This document shows positions 1-5,976 of a stretch of 9,476 bases of DNA, piece after piece. The DNA is from JBBCJT01 sp037190665 (GTDB lineage Bacteria > Pseudomonadota > Alphaproteobacteria > Acetobacterales > Acetobacteraceae). Where the stretch lies: contig JBBCJT010000113.1 in NCBI GenBank assembly GCA_037190665.1, positions 1-9,476 of the forward strand, given 5' to 3'. Each line of letters opens with the position of its first letter. The first letter of the stretch is position 1. The notes under the pieces were generated by a model, which had not been told where the DNA came from, made no database searches, and saw only the letters and a list, made by a program, of their open reading frames with translations. The translations under genes and the position numbers were made by a program.

Positions 1-28
1 ACCCCTCACAACAATCGTTGTGAGGGGT
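1..28. terminator. Perfect 12-bp stem-loop (distal hairpin of repeat A)
   Basis: ACCCCTCACAAC (1-12) and GTTGTGAGGGGT (17-28) are perfect reverse complements around a 4-nt loop. It is the distal part of repeat A, about 120 bp past the hldE stop. A T-tract, if present, would lie outside the window on one side and is absent on the other, so a terminator role is only a suggestion. It could equally serve a gene left of the window. Confidence 0.5.
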
Positions 29-145
29 GGGGTCTGCCGACCGGCCTGCTTAAGCCTTCCTGAAGGAATCGAGGTCCAGGAGCCCGTGGCTCCTGGTGGG
101 GTGAAGGGGCAAAGCCCCTTCCGGGGTCCGGGGCAGCGCCCCGCG
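1..145 (-). repeat. Multi-hairpin repeat, copy A
   Basis: Read on the minus strand from the hldE stop codon, this element has four hairpins in order. H1 (129-143) has 6-bp arms and a 3-nt loop. H2 (104-120) is AAGGGGC, a 3-nt loop, GCCCCTT. H3 (76-96) has 9-bp arms and a 3-nt loop. A linker containing GATTCC then leads to H4 (1-28). The stretch 92-126 is identical over 35 bp to 6586-6620 in copy B. The linker and H4 side match copy C in the opposite orientation, including CGGTCG, five bases, CCCCACCCC and CACAAC at equal spacing. H1 starts 4 bp past the hldE stop, which suggests a role at the mRNA 3' end (termination or RNA stabilisation). There is no T-run, so it is not a textbook intrinsic terminator. 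The repeat is directly visible; its function is inferred. Confidence 0.8.
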
Positions 146-146
146 T

Positions 147-1607
147 CTACCCCCGCAGCCGCGTGACGGTGGCGGTCGTCGAGTGCCCCGGCAGCAGGTC
201 GGCGAGCATGATCTCGCCGCCCCAGGACTTCACGAGGTCGCCGCCGACCACCTGATCCTCGCGGTAGTCCGCACCCTTCACCAGCAGGTCGGGGCGGAGG
301 GCGGCGATCAGGGCCTCGGGCGTGTCCTCGTCGAACACGGTGACGACGTCCACCGCGCCGATGCTCGCGAGCACGGCCGCGCGGGCCGCCTCGGGCTGGA
401 TCGGCCGGCCGGAGCCCTTGAGCCGCTTGACCGAGGCGTCGGAGTTCAGCCCCACCACCAGCCGGTCGCAATTGGCGCGCGCCTGTTCCAGCAGGTGCAC
501 GTGGCCGGGGTGCAGCAGGTCGAAGCAGCCGTTGGTGAAGCCGATGCGCCAGCCGCGGCGGCGCCAGCGCTCCACCTGCTCGGCCGCCGTCTCCCGCGCC
601 ATCACCTTGCGCAGCGCGCCGCCTTCCGGGGACAGCGCGGAGAGCAGCTCGCTCTCGCGCGCGACGGCGGTGCCGATCTTGCCCACGACGATGCCGGCCG
701 CGATGTTGGCGAGCCGTGCGGCCACGCCCGCCGGCAGCCCGGCGCCGAGCCCTGCGGCCATCACCGCGACGACGGTGTCGCCCGCACCGGAGACGTCGAA
801 GACCTCGGCGGCCTCGGCCGGGTAGTGGCGGGGGCCGGCGGCATCGACCAGCGTCATGCCGTCCTCGCTGCGGGTCACCAGCACCGCGCCGAAATCGTGC
901 TTCTGCCGCAGCGCGCTGGCCGCGGCGACGATGCCGGCCTCGTCCGAGCAGTCCATCCCCGTGGCCTCGGCCAGCTCGCGCCGGTTCGGGGTGACCACAT
1001 CCGCGCCGGCGTAGATCGCGTAGTCGCTGCCCTTGGGGTCCACCAGCACGCGGCGGCCGGCGGCCCGCGCCGCGGCGATGAGCTGGCGCGGCACGTCGTT
1101 CGACAGCACGCCCTTGCGGTAGTCGGACAGCACCATCACGTCGGTCGCCACCACCGCATCCGAGGCGATGCGGATCATCCGTTCGCCGAGCTTGGGGTGG
1201 ATCGCGTCCGTCTGTTCGTTGTCCGCCCGCAGCATCTGCTGGCCGCCCGCGATGTAGCGGGTCTTCATCGTGGTGATCCGCCCGCCCTGGACCAGCAGCC
1301 ACGGTTCCACGTTGGCGTGGCCGCCGATCAGGCTGGTGAGCATGTTGCCCGCCTGGTCGTCGCCGATCACGGAGACGAAGGCGACCGCCGCGCCCAGCGC
1401 GGTCAGGTTGCGGACCACGTTGCCCGCGCCGCCGGGCATGGCGACCTCGCGCTCCACCGCGACCACCGGCACGGGGGCCTCGGGGCTGATCCGGCTCGCC
1501 TCGCCGTAGCAGTAGCGGTCGAGCATGGCGTCGCCGACCACCAGCACGGAGGCCTTCTTCAGGCGGCGGACGGCGTCGGCGAGCGCGACCGGGTCGATGT
1601 TCTCCAT
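147..1607 (-). CDS. hldE: Bifunctional heptose-7-phosphate kinase / heptose-1-phosphate adenylyltransferase
   Basis: The 486-aa protein has the family's usual length and both expected domains. Residues 1 to about 325 are a PfkB/ribokinase-type kinase: GGAGNVVRNL at 59-68 and a GAGD motif at 274-277, with Asp277 the expected catalytic base. Residues about 350-486 are a cytidylyltransferase-fold domain with FTNGCFDLLHPGH, whose HxGH motif is at 366-369. By family knowledge it phosphorylates D-glycero-D-manno-heptose 7-phosphate at C1, then, after GmhB removes the 7-phosphate, forms ADP-heptose for the lipopolysaccharide inner core in the cytoplasm. The reading frame stays open upstream into the phosphatase gene. 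I chose the ATG at 1607 because MENIDPVALADAVRRLKKA is the typical N-terminus and it leaves a 41-bp gap to the preceding gene. No good Shine-Dalgarno sequence is visible. gmhA, gmhB and hldD are not in the window. Confidence 0.96.
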   Translation of the reverse strand: MENIDPVALADAVRRLKKASVLVVGDAMLDRYCYGEASRISPEAPVPVVAVEREVAMPGGAGNVVRNLTALGAAVAFVSVIGDDQAGNMLTSLIGGHANVEPWLLVQGGRITTMKTRYIAGGQQMLRADNEQTDAIHPKLGERMIRIASDAVVATDVMVLSDYRKGVLSNDVPRQLIAAARAAGRRVLVDPKGSDYAIYAGADVVTPNRRELAEATGMDCSDEAGIVAAASALRQKHDFGAVLVTRSEDGMTLVDAAGPRHYPAEAAEVFDVSGAGDTVVAVMAAGLGAGLPAGVAARLANIAAGIVVGKIGTAVARESELLSALSPEGGALRKVMARETAAEQVERWRRRGWRIGFTNGCFDLLHPGHVHLLEQARANCDRLVVGLNSDASVKRLKGSGRPIQPEAARAAVLASIGAVDVVTVFDEDTPEALIAALRPDLLVKGADYREDQVVGGDLVKSWGGEIMLADLLPGHSTTATVTRLRG

Positions 1608-1622
1608 CGGGCGCTGGCGTAA

Positions 1623-1642
1623 CCCGCCGGGTGCGCGGCGGG
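1623..1642 (-). other. Stem-loop between metallophosphatase and hldE
   Basis: CCCGCCG (1623-1629) and CGGCGGG (1636-1642) form a 7-bp stem with a 6-nt loop in the 41-bp gap between the two minus-strand genes. It has no T-run. It ends 15 bp before the hldE start, so it could modulate hldE translation or RNA processing, but GC-rich sequence produces such stems easily. Confidence 0.35.
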
Positions 1643-1648
1643 CAAGGG

Positions 1649-2362
1649 TCAGACCTGGATGAACGCCACGGTTGAACCTTCCAGGACCGCGCAGGTCAGC
1701 CGCCCGCCGAGCACCGCGCCGGTGTCGATACCGATCCGGTGGGGCCGGATTTCCGGCGCGCGGGCGGGGGTATGGCCGTGCACCACGCGCACCGGCAGCG
1801 GATCGGACCAGGACAGGAAGGGCTCGCGGATCCACAGCATGTCGTGCGCGGACTGCTTCTCCAGCGGCACGCCGGGGCGGATGCCGGCATGCACGAACAG
1901 CGTCTCACCCACGCGGTAGGAGAGCGGCAGGGCCTCCATCCAGTCCAGCACCGCGCGCGGGATCAGCGTGTGCCAGTCCTGCACCCGGGCGCGGCGGGGC
2001 ACGCCCCAGCTTTCCAGCGCCGCGTCGCCGCCGTTCTGCATCCACAGCGCGGCCATATCGACATCGCCGCCGCGCACCGCGTCCAGCATCATCCGCTCGT
2101 GGTTGCCCATCAGCGTGAGCTGATGCGCCCCGGCGACGGGCGGGCCGGCCATGGCGGCGGCCACTGCGCCGGCGCTGTCCGGCCCGCGGTCCACCAGATC
2201 GCCGAGATGGACGACCGTGACCTGGGCCGTGGCGCTCCCGGCGTGGTGGCGGGCGATCTCGGCGTGCATCTCGCGGAGCAGGTCGGGGCGGCCGTGGACA
2301 TCGCCGATCGCATAGACGCGCTGGCCGGGCGGGATCGGCGGCGGGGAATCGCTGGCGCTCAT
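1649..2362 (-). CDS. Calcineurin-like metallophosphatase (PrpA/ApaH-type)
   Basis: This 237-aa protein shows the full set of metallophosphoesterase motifs: GDVHG (20-24), GDLVDRGPDS (54-63), GNHE (86-89), FVHAG (156-160) and GHTP (196-199), followed by DTGA (213-216). These residues bind a two-metal centre, usually Mn or Fe. Relatives are bacterial serine/threonine protein phosphatases or diadenosine tetraphosphatases, and the substrate cannot be told from sequence. There is no signal peptide, so it is probably cytoplasmic. I chose the ATG at 2362. A GTG at 2386 would add eight unusual residues (MLLRTCFA) and would use up most of one inverted repeat. No clear Shine-Dalgarno precedes either start. 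The gene lies 41 bp upstream of hldE on the same strand, so co-transcription is likely. It is not a GmhB, which belongs to the HAD fold. Confidence 0.88.
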   Translation of the reverse strand: MSASDSPPPIPPGQRVYAIGDVHGRPDLLREMHAEIARHHAGSATAQVTVVHLGDLVDRGPDSAGAVAAAMAGPPVAGAHQLTLMGNHERMMLDAVRGGDVDMAALWMQNGGDAALESWGVPRRARVQDWHTLIPRAVLDWMEALPLSYRVGETLFVHAGIRPGVPLEKQSAHDMLWIREPFLSWSDPLPVRVVHGHTPARAPEIRPHRIGIDTGAVLGGRLTCAVLEGSTVAFIQV

Positions 2363-2397
2363 TGCGAAGCATGTTCGCAGCAGCACGCCCGGCGTGC
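2363..2397. promoter_or_regulatory. Two inverted repeats in the divergent promoter region
   Basis: The 86-bp space between the divergent metallophosphatase and ABC ATPase genes holds two perfect inverted repeats. The first is TGCGAA (2363-2368), a 5-bp spacer, and TTCGCA (2374-2379), lying directly against the phosphatase start codon. The second is GCACGCC (2383-2389), one base, and GGCGTGC (2391-2397). Either could bind a dimeric regulator. The half-site GCACGCC/GGCGTGC recurs at 3201-3226. This is inference: no regulator gene is in the window, and short GC-rich palindromes arise by chance. Confidence 0.35.
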
Positions 2398-2411
2398 AAA
2401 GCGGGGTGGGC

Positions 2412-2440
2412 TTGGCACGCGGCCGGCGGCCCCATATGCC
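2412..2440 (+). promoter_or_regulatory. Possible promoter for the ABC ATPase gene
   Basis: TTGGCA at 2412-2417 matches five of six bases of a sigma-70 -35 box. After 17 bp, TATGCC at 2435-2440 is a weak -10 match. Transcription would then start at or next to the ATG at 2449, giving a leaderless or nearly leaderless mRNA, which would fit the lack of a ribosome-binding site. The match is weak. Confidence 0.25.
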
Positions 2441-2448
2441 CCCGGACC

Positions 2449-3189
2449 ATGGCGCAAGCGATCGAAGTCGACGGGCTGACCAAGCGCTACAAGGACACGC
2501 TCGCGGTGGACGCGATCAGCTTCCGGGTGCCGGCCGGCACGGTCGTCGGCCTGCTCGGCGGCAACGGCGCCGGGAAGACCACGACGATCGCGATGCTGCT
2601 GGGGCTGCTGCTGCCCACCGCCGGCCGGCTGTCCGTGCTGGGCCACGACATGTTGACCGACCGCTTCGCGGCGCTCGCGCGGATGAATTTCTCCTCGCCC
2701 TATGTCGCGCTGCCGCACCGGCTGTCGGTGCGGGAGAACCTGCGCGTCTACGGGCACCTGTACGGCGTACGGCGGCTGGAGGACCGGATCGCCGCGCTGG
2801 CGGAGGAGCTGGACCTCGCCGAGCTGCTCGACCGGCCGGCGGGCGAACTGTCGGCCGGGCAGAAGACGCGCGTGGGCCTCGCCAAGGCGCTGGTGAACCG
2901 GCCGGAGGTGCTGCTGCTGGACGAGCCGACCGCGAGCCTCGATCCCGACACCGGCGACATGGTCCGCACGCGGCTGGAACGCTACCGTGCGGAGAGCGGC
3001 TGCTCGATCCTGCTCGCCAGCCACAACATGGGCGAGGTGGAACGGCTCTGCGACGAGGTGCTGATGATGAAGCGCGGCCGCATCGTCGATCGCGGCGCGC
3101 CGGCCGCGCTGCTCGCGCGCTACGGCCGGACGGATATGGAGGAGGTGTTCCTCGACATCGCACGCGACCGCCGCGCGGCCGCGGAATAG
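2449..3189 (+). CDS. ABC transporter ATP-binding protein (ABC-2 type exporter)
   Basis: This 246-aa nucleotide-binding subunit has Walker A GGNGAGKTT (37-45), signature LSAGQ (134-138), Walker B LLLLDEP (154-160) with catalytic Glu159, a D-loop (SLD, 163-165) and H-loop His192. The segment where a Q-loop glutamine is expected reads MNFSSPYVALP (79-89) and has no Gln. The overall look is that of ATPases paired with ABC-2 permeases of the NodIJ/drug-export class, which act at the inner membrane. The likely partner is the permease at 4179-4973, separated from this gene by an aldolase gene. The ATG at 2449 gives a normal N-terminus (MAQAIEVDGLTKRYKDTLAV). The frame is open further upstream, but that part overlaps the divergent promoter region. 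The substrate is unknown. Confidence 0.93.
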   Translation: MAQAIEVDGLTKRYKDTLAVDAISFRVPAGTVVGLLGGNGAGKTTTIAMLLGLLLPTAGRLSVLGHDMLTDRFAALARMNFSSPYVALPHRLSVRENLRVYGHLYGVRRLEDRIAALAEELDLAELLDRPAGELSAGQKTRVGLAKALVNRPEVLLLDEPTASLDPDTGDMVRTRLERYRAESGCSILLASHNMGEVERLCDEVLMMKRGRIVDRGAPAALLARYGRTDMEEVFLDIARDRRAAAE

Positions 3190-3200
3190 ACGACGACGCC

Positions 3201-3226
3201 GCACGCCGCCGGGATCCGGGGCGTGC
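3201..3226 (+). terminator. Strong hairpin between ABC ATPase and aldolase genes
   Basis: GCACGCC (3201-3207) pairs with GGCGTGC (3220-3226). Inside, CCGG (3209-3212) pairs with CCGG (3216-3219) around a 3-nt loop, giving 11 base pairs with one bulged G. It begins 12 bp past the ATPase stop. No T-run follows, so it may be a weak or Rho-assisted terminator, an RNA-processing site, or a regulator site sharing its half-site with 2383-2397. It suggests that the aldolase may be expressed partly apart from the ATPase. Confidence 0.45.
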
Positions 3227-3248
3227 CAACCAGACACGACCTTGCAAC

Positions 3249-3254
3249 GAGGAA
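3249..3254 (+). promoter_or_regulatory. Ribosome-binding site of the aldolase gene
   Basis: GAGGAA lies 5 bp before the ATG at 3260. It fixes the start there rather than at the in-frame TTG at 3242, which would place this purine run inside the coding region. It is one of the better Shine-Dalgarno matches in the window, in line with strong expression of a glycolytic enzyme. Confidence 0.75.
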
Positions 3255-3259
3255 AGCAG

Positions 3260-4150
3260 ATGCCGGATCAGACCCAGACCGACAAGATCGCCAGGGGCGA
3301 GGGCTTCATCGCCGCGCTGGACCAGAGCGGCGGCAGCACGCCCAAGGCGCTGAAGCTCTACGGCGTGGCGGAGAGCGCCTATGCCAACGAGGCGGAGATG
3401 TTCGACCTGGTGCACGCGATGCGGTCCCGCATCGTCACCAGCCCGGCTTTCGACGGAAAGCGCGTGCTGGGCGCGATCCTGTTCGAGAAGACCATGGACC
3501 GCCAGGTCGAGGGCACGGACTTCGCCGACTACCTCTGGCAGCGCAAGCAGGTCGTTCCGTTCCTGAAGGTCGACAAGGGCCTCGCCGCGGCGGCCGATGG
3601 CGTGCAGCTCATGAAGCCGATCGACGGGCTGGATGCGCTGCTGACGCGCGCGAAGGCGAAGCATGTCTACGGCACCAAGATGCGCTCCGTGGTCGATGCC
3701 GCGAACAAGGCGGGCATCGACAAGGTGCTCGACCAGCAGTTCGAGGTGGGCAAGCAGATCCTCGCCGCCGGGCTGGTGCCGATCATCGAGCCCGAGGTCT
3801 CGATCAAGGCGACCGACAAGGCGGAGGCCGAGGCGCTGCTGAAGCAGGGCATCCTCGCGCGTCTGGACAAGCTGCCCGGTACGGACCGCGTGATGCTGAA
3901 GCTGACGCTGCCGAGCGTGGACGGCTTCTACGGCGAACTCGTCGCGCATCCGCGCGTGCTGCGCGTGGTCGCGCTGTCCGGTGGTTATTCGCGCGAGGAG
4001 TCGAACGCGCTGCTCGCCCGCAATCCGGGCGTCATCGCCAGCTTCAGCCGCGCGCTGACCGAAGGGCTGAGCGCGCAGCAATCCGACGCGGCGTTCAACG
4101 GCACGCTCGATGGGGCGATCGAGTCGATCTACCAGGCGTCCCGCACGTGA
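3260..4150 (+). CDS. fda: Class I fructose-bisphosphate aldolase (Fda type)
   Basis: This 296-aa protein matches the compact class I aldolase best known from Staphylococcus aureus Fda, which I recall as the same length. Near-identical blocks include GFIAALDQSGGSTPKAL (15-31), ILFEKTMDRQVEG (73-85), VVPFLKVDKGLA (98-109), QLMKPID (116-122), GTKMRS (138-143), IIEPEV (175-180) and LSGGYSREESN (239-249). Lys214 in VMLKLTLP is the expected Schiff-base lysine. By family knowledge it cleaves fructose 1,6-bisphosphate to dihydroxyacetone phosphate and glyceraldehyde 3-phosphate without a metal, in the cytoplasm, and can also run in the gluconeogenic direction. It has its own strong ribosome-binding site and a 70-bp upstream gap. 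It sits between an ABC ATPase gene and an ABC-2 permease gene that look like one transporter, which is an odd place for it. Identification is very secure. Confidence 0.96.
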   Translation: MPDQTQTDKIARGEGFIAALDQSGGSTPKALKLYGVAESAYANEAEMFDLVHAMRSRIVTSPAFDGKRVLGAILFEKTMDRQVEGTDFADYLWQRKQVVPFLKVDKGLAAAADGVQLMKPIDGLDALLTRAKAKHVYGTKMRSVVDAANKAGIDKVLDQQFEVGKQILAAGLVPIIEPEVSIKATDKAEAEALLKQGILARLDKLPGTDRVMLKLTLPSVDGFYGELVAHPRVLRVVALSGGYSREESNALLARNPGVIASFSRALTEGLSAQQSDAAFNGTLDGAIESIYQASRT

Positions 4151-4178
4151 GCGGGCGGCCGGGACCGATGGTCGAGGC

Positions 4179-4973
4179 GTGAGCGCGTCGCTGCGCCGCA
4201 TCTGGGGGCTGGTCTACCGGCACCTCGCGCTTTACCGCCGGTCCTGGCCGCGGCTGCTGGAACTCGCCTACTGGCCGGTGCTCCAGATGTGCATCTGGGG
4301 CTTCACGTCCTCCTATCTGATGACGCGGCAGGGCTTCGGCTGGCAAGCGGCCGGCGCGCTGATCGGCGGCGTGCTGCTGTGGGAGGTGGCGCTGCGCTCC
4401 ACGCTGGGCGTGGCGCTGTCCTTCCTGGAGGAGATGTGGTCGCGCAATCTCGGCCACATCCTCGTCTCGCCGATCCGTCCGGTGGAGATGGTCGCCGCCT
4501 TCATCGCGATGGGGCTGCTGCGCACCTTCGCCGGCGTGGTGCCGGCCGCATTGCTGGCGTGGCTGCTCTATGCGTTCAACATCCTGACCTTCGGCCCGAT
4601 GCTCGTGGTGTTCTTCGCGAACCTGATGGTGATGGGCTGGTGGGTGGCGCTGGGCGTGGTCAGCCTGATCCTGCGGCACGGGCAGGGCGCGGAGGCGCTG
4701 GCGTGGTCCACCATGTTCGGCCTCACGCCGTTCGCCGCCGTCTACTACCCGGTGGACGTGCTGCCGGCAGTGCTGAAATGGATCGCCCTCGCGCTGCCCG
4801 CCTCGCACGTGTTCGAGGGCATGCGCGCCGCGCTGGGTGGCGTGATGCGCTGGGACCATCTGGCGGTGGCGGGTGCGCTGAACGTGGTCTGGATGCTCGC
4901 GGCGGCGTGGCTGTTCGCGAGTCAGTTGCGCGCGGCGCGGATCAAGGGCGCGCTGGTCAGTATCGGGGAATGA
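4179..4973 (+). CDS. ABC-2 type transporter permease
   Basis: This 264-aa membrane protein starts 28 bp after the aldolase stop. Predicted membrane segments by eye are about 28-48, 56-78, 105-133, 138-165, 172-196 and 227-250, giving the six-helix ABC-2 layout. The cytoplasmic N-terminus is basic (RRIWGLVYRHLALYRR). The segment SFLEEMWSRNLGHILVSPIRPVE (81-103) matches the conserved coupling region between helices 2 and 3 of this class, and a LPASHVFEGMR block (206-216) is typical near the C-terminus. The start is probably GTG at 4179 (VSASLRRIW...). A GAGG lies only 1 bp before it, too close to be convincing, so the start is less certain than the family. A five-codon frame, ATG 4168 to TGA 4182, overlaps this GTG. 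The partner is most likely the ATPase at 2449-3189. The substrate is unknown. Confidence 0.9.
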   Translation: MSASLRRIWGLVYRHLALYRRSWPRLLELAYWPVLQMCIWGFTSSYLMTRQGFGWQAAGALIGGVLLWEVALRSTLGVALSFLEEMWSRNLGHILVSPIRPVEMVAAFIAMGLLRTFAGVVPAALLAWLLYAFNILTFGPMLVVFFANLMVMGWWVALGVVSLILRHGQGAEALAWSTMFGLTPFAAVYYPVDVLPAVLKWIALALPASHVFEGMRAALGGVMRWDHLAVAGALNVVWMLAAAWLFASQLRAARIKGALVSIGE

Positions 4974-4975
4974 GG

Positions 4976-4981
4976 AAGGAG
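4976..4981 (+). promoter_or_regulatory. Ribosome-binding site selecting the second ATG of the I78 gene
   Basis: AAGGAG lies 6 bp before the ATG at 4988 and just after the permease stop (4971-4973). An in-frame ATG at 4970 overlaps that stop but would put this Shine-Dalgarno inside the coding region and add six residues (MRKEIA) before a standard signal peptide. The ATG at 4988 is therefore preferred. Confidence 0.75.
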
Positions 4982-4987
4982 ATCGCC

Positions 4988-5278
4988 ATGATCAGGCATG
5001 CCATCGTCGTCACGCTCGCACTGGCCGCGTCCGCCTGCGCGCAGGCGCCATCGACGCCGGCGCCGGCGCCGGAGGAGGGTTGCGCGCGGCATGCGGCATC
5101 GTTCGACCGCCTGCTCGGCGGCAGCGGCGATGCCGCACGCACGGCGCTGCTGGCGATGCCCGGCATCAAGTCGGTGCGCGTTGTCGGCCCCGACCAGCCG
5201 GTGACGATGGACTATCGCCACGACCGCGCGACGGTGGTGGTGCGCGACGGCAAGGTGGAGAAGATCACCTGCGGCTGA
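4988..5278 (+). CDS. Small exported protein of the I78 peptidase-inhibitor type
   Basis: This 96-aa protein begins with a clear export signal, MIRHAIVVTLALAASAC, followed by a Pro/Ala-rich linker (about 18-30). The Cys at 17 sits in ASAC, an imperfect lipobox, so it may be a lipoprotein or an ordinary periplasmic protein. The rest matches what I know of the I78 inhibitor family: a central SVRVVGPDQPVTMDYRHDR (62-80), a strand with VVVRDGKV, and an ending ITCG. Cys32 and Cys95 are placed to form the family's disulfide. I78 members inhibit serine proteases such as subtilisin-like enzymes, but many bacterial members are untested. The gene follows the permease by 14 bp, so it probably shares its transcript. 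The GCC/GGC run at about 5054-5071 encodes the Pro-Ala linker. The family call is good; inhibitor activity is inferred. Confidence 0.8.
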   Translation: MIRHAIVVTLALAASACAQAPSTPAPAPEEGCARHAASFDRLLGGSGDAARTALLAMPGIKSVRVVGPDQPVTMDYRHDRATVVVRDGKVEKITCG

Positions 5279-5320
5279 GAGGGTGTTCCGCGCGAAGCAA
5301 GGACTCGTATCAGCCGGGAT

Positions 5321-5325
5321 GGAGG
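5321..5325 (+). promoter_or_regulatory. Ribosome-binding site of the secreted unknown protein
   Basis: GGAGG lies 9 bp before the ATG at 5335 and supports that start, which is followed directly by a signal peptide. The frame upstream of 5335 is open but runs through the I78 gene in another frame. Confidence 0.65.
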
Positions 5326-5334
5326 CTGCGTGAC

Positions 5335-5928
5335 ATGCGGTGCGTGCTGATTCTGGCGGCTCTGGTCCTGACGTCGGTGTCCGCTCAGGCGCAGGCACCG
5401 ACCAAGAGCGAGCCCCCGGCCACCGAGATACTCGGACGGGTGCTGGCCGTCGCGGAGTTCAGCGGCGGAACGAGAGGCAGCTTCCGCGCCGTGCTGGTCG
5501 AGGGCGAACCGGACGAAGCAGACCTGTATTTCTTCGACCGCTCGGAGCAGGCATCGGGCCAGTCTTCGGCACCCGCCCGTCTGCTCGTCGCGCAGCGCGG
5601 CTTCGCGTTCAACAGCCCGACGGCGGGGCAGACGGCGGAGCTGAGCGTGAACCAGCAGGGCTCGCTCATCATCACGTCCGGCAACAGCGCGATCGGCCGC
5701 GACCGGTGGAACCAGAAGGTGACGATCGCCGTGCGCGGCGGCGTGCCCGTCGTCGCCGGCTTGACCCTGACGCATCGCGACACGCTCGACCCGAATGCAA
5801 ATTTGCGGTGCGACATCAACTTCCTCACCGGACGCGGCACGGTGAACAACCGCGCCATCACGACCGGCGTGCAGGCGCCGGAACTGGCGACGTGGAACGC
5901 GGAAGCGGCCGAGCGATTCTGCCGCTGA
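5335..5928 (+). CDS. Conserved-looking exported protein of unknown function
   Basis: This 197-aa protein opens with a signal peptide, MRCVLILAALVLTSVSAQAQA, with likely cleavage after an AxA near residue 21, so it should be periplasmic or secreted. The mature part is strand-rich with no predicted membrane helix. Two stretches look conserved: SGNSAIGRDRWNQKVTIAVRGG (115-136) and DPNANLRCDINFLTGRGTVNNR (152-173). Cys159 in the second and Cys196 near the C-terminus could form a disulfide. I have a vague memory of alphaproteobacterial periplasmic proteins with a similar GRxxWxQ ... DTLDPNA ... CDxNxLTGxG pattern, none with a known job, and I do not assign a function. It follows the I78 gene by 56 bp on the same strand, so the two exported proteins may be co-expressed. 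Confidence 0.8.
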   Translation: MRCVLILAALVLTSVSAQAQAPTKSEPPATEILGRVLAVAEFSGGTRGSFRAVLVEGEPDEADLYFFDRSEQASGQSSAPARLLVAQRGFAFNSPTAGQTAELSVNQQGSLIITSGNSAIGRDRWNQKVTIAVRGGVPVVAGLTLTHRDTLDPNANLRCDINFLTGRGTVNNRAITTGVQAPELATWNAEAAERFCR

Positions 5929-5933
5929 TCCAC

Positions 5934-5965
5934 GGCGCGGAGCCGGGCAGCGCCGGCATCGCGCC
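5934..5965. terminator. Nested hairpin in a convergent gap, possible bidirectional terminator
   Basis: The 48-bp space between two convergent genes holds GGCGCG (5934-5939) pairing with CGCGCC (5960-5965). Nested within it, GCCGG (5942-5946) pairs with CCGGC (5953-5957). The symmetry suits both strands, and the position just after two facing stop codons supports a terminator. Neither side has a T-run. Confidence 0.5.
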
Positions 5966-5976
5966 GCCTGGTCCGC

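Noticed and set aside
183..1622. A long plus-strand open frame opposite hldE
   Set aside because: It mirrors a gene with intact catalytic motifs on the other strand. Its translation is rich in His/Arg/Ala/Gly with no domain, as expected from a GC-rich antisense frame.
1649..2362. The metallophosphatase as the heptose bisphosphate phosphatase (GmhB) working with HldE
   Set aside because: GmhB belongs to the HAD fold. This protein has calcineurin-type GDVHG/GNHE motifs, so adjacency to hldE is not evidence for that role.
2363..2379. A LexA/SOS box (TGCGAA...TTCGCA)
   Set aside because: It resembles the Gram-positive or actinobacterial style only loosely and does not fit the GTTC-N7-GTTC direct repeat known for alphaproteobacteria. 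Neither flanking gene is an SOS gene.
4168..4182. A five-codon frame (ATG GTC GAG GCG TGA) overlapping the permease start as a coupling peptide
   Set aside because: It has no ribosome-binding site of its own and such short frames are common. There is not enough to annotate it as a gene.
2516..4201. A long minus-strand open frame opposite the ABC ATPase and aldolase genes
   Set aside because: It spans two well-identified plus-strand genes and has low-complexity composition with no motif. Lack of stop codons at this GC content explains it.
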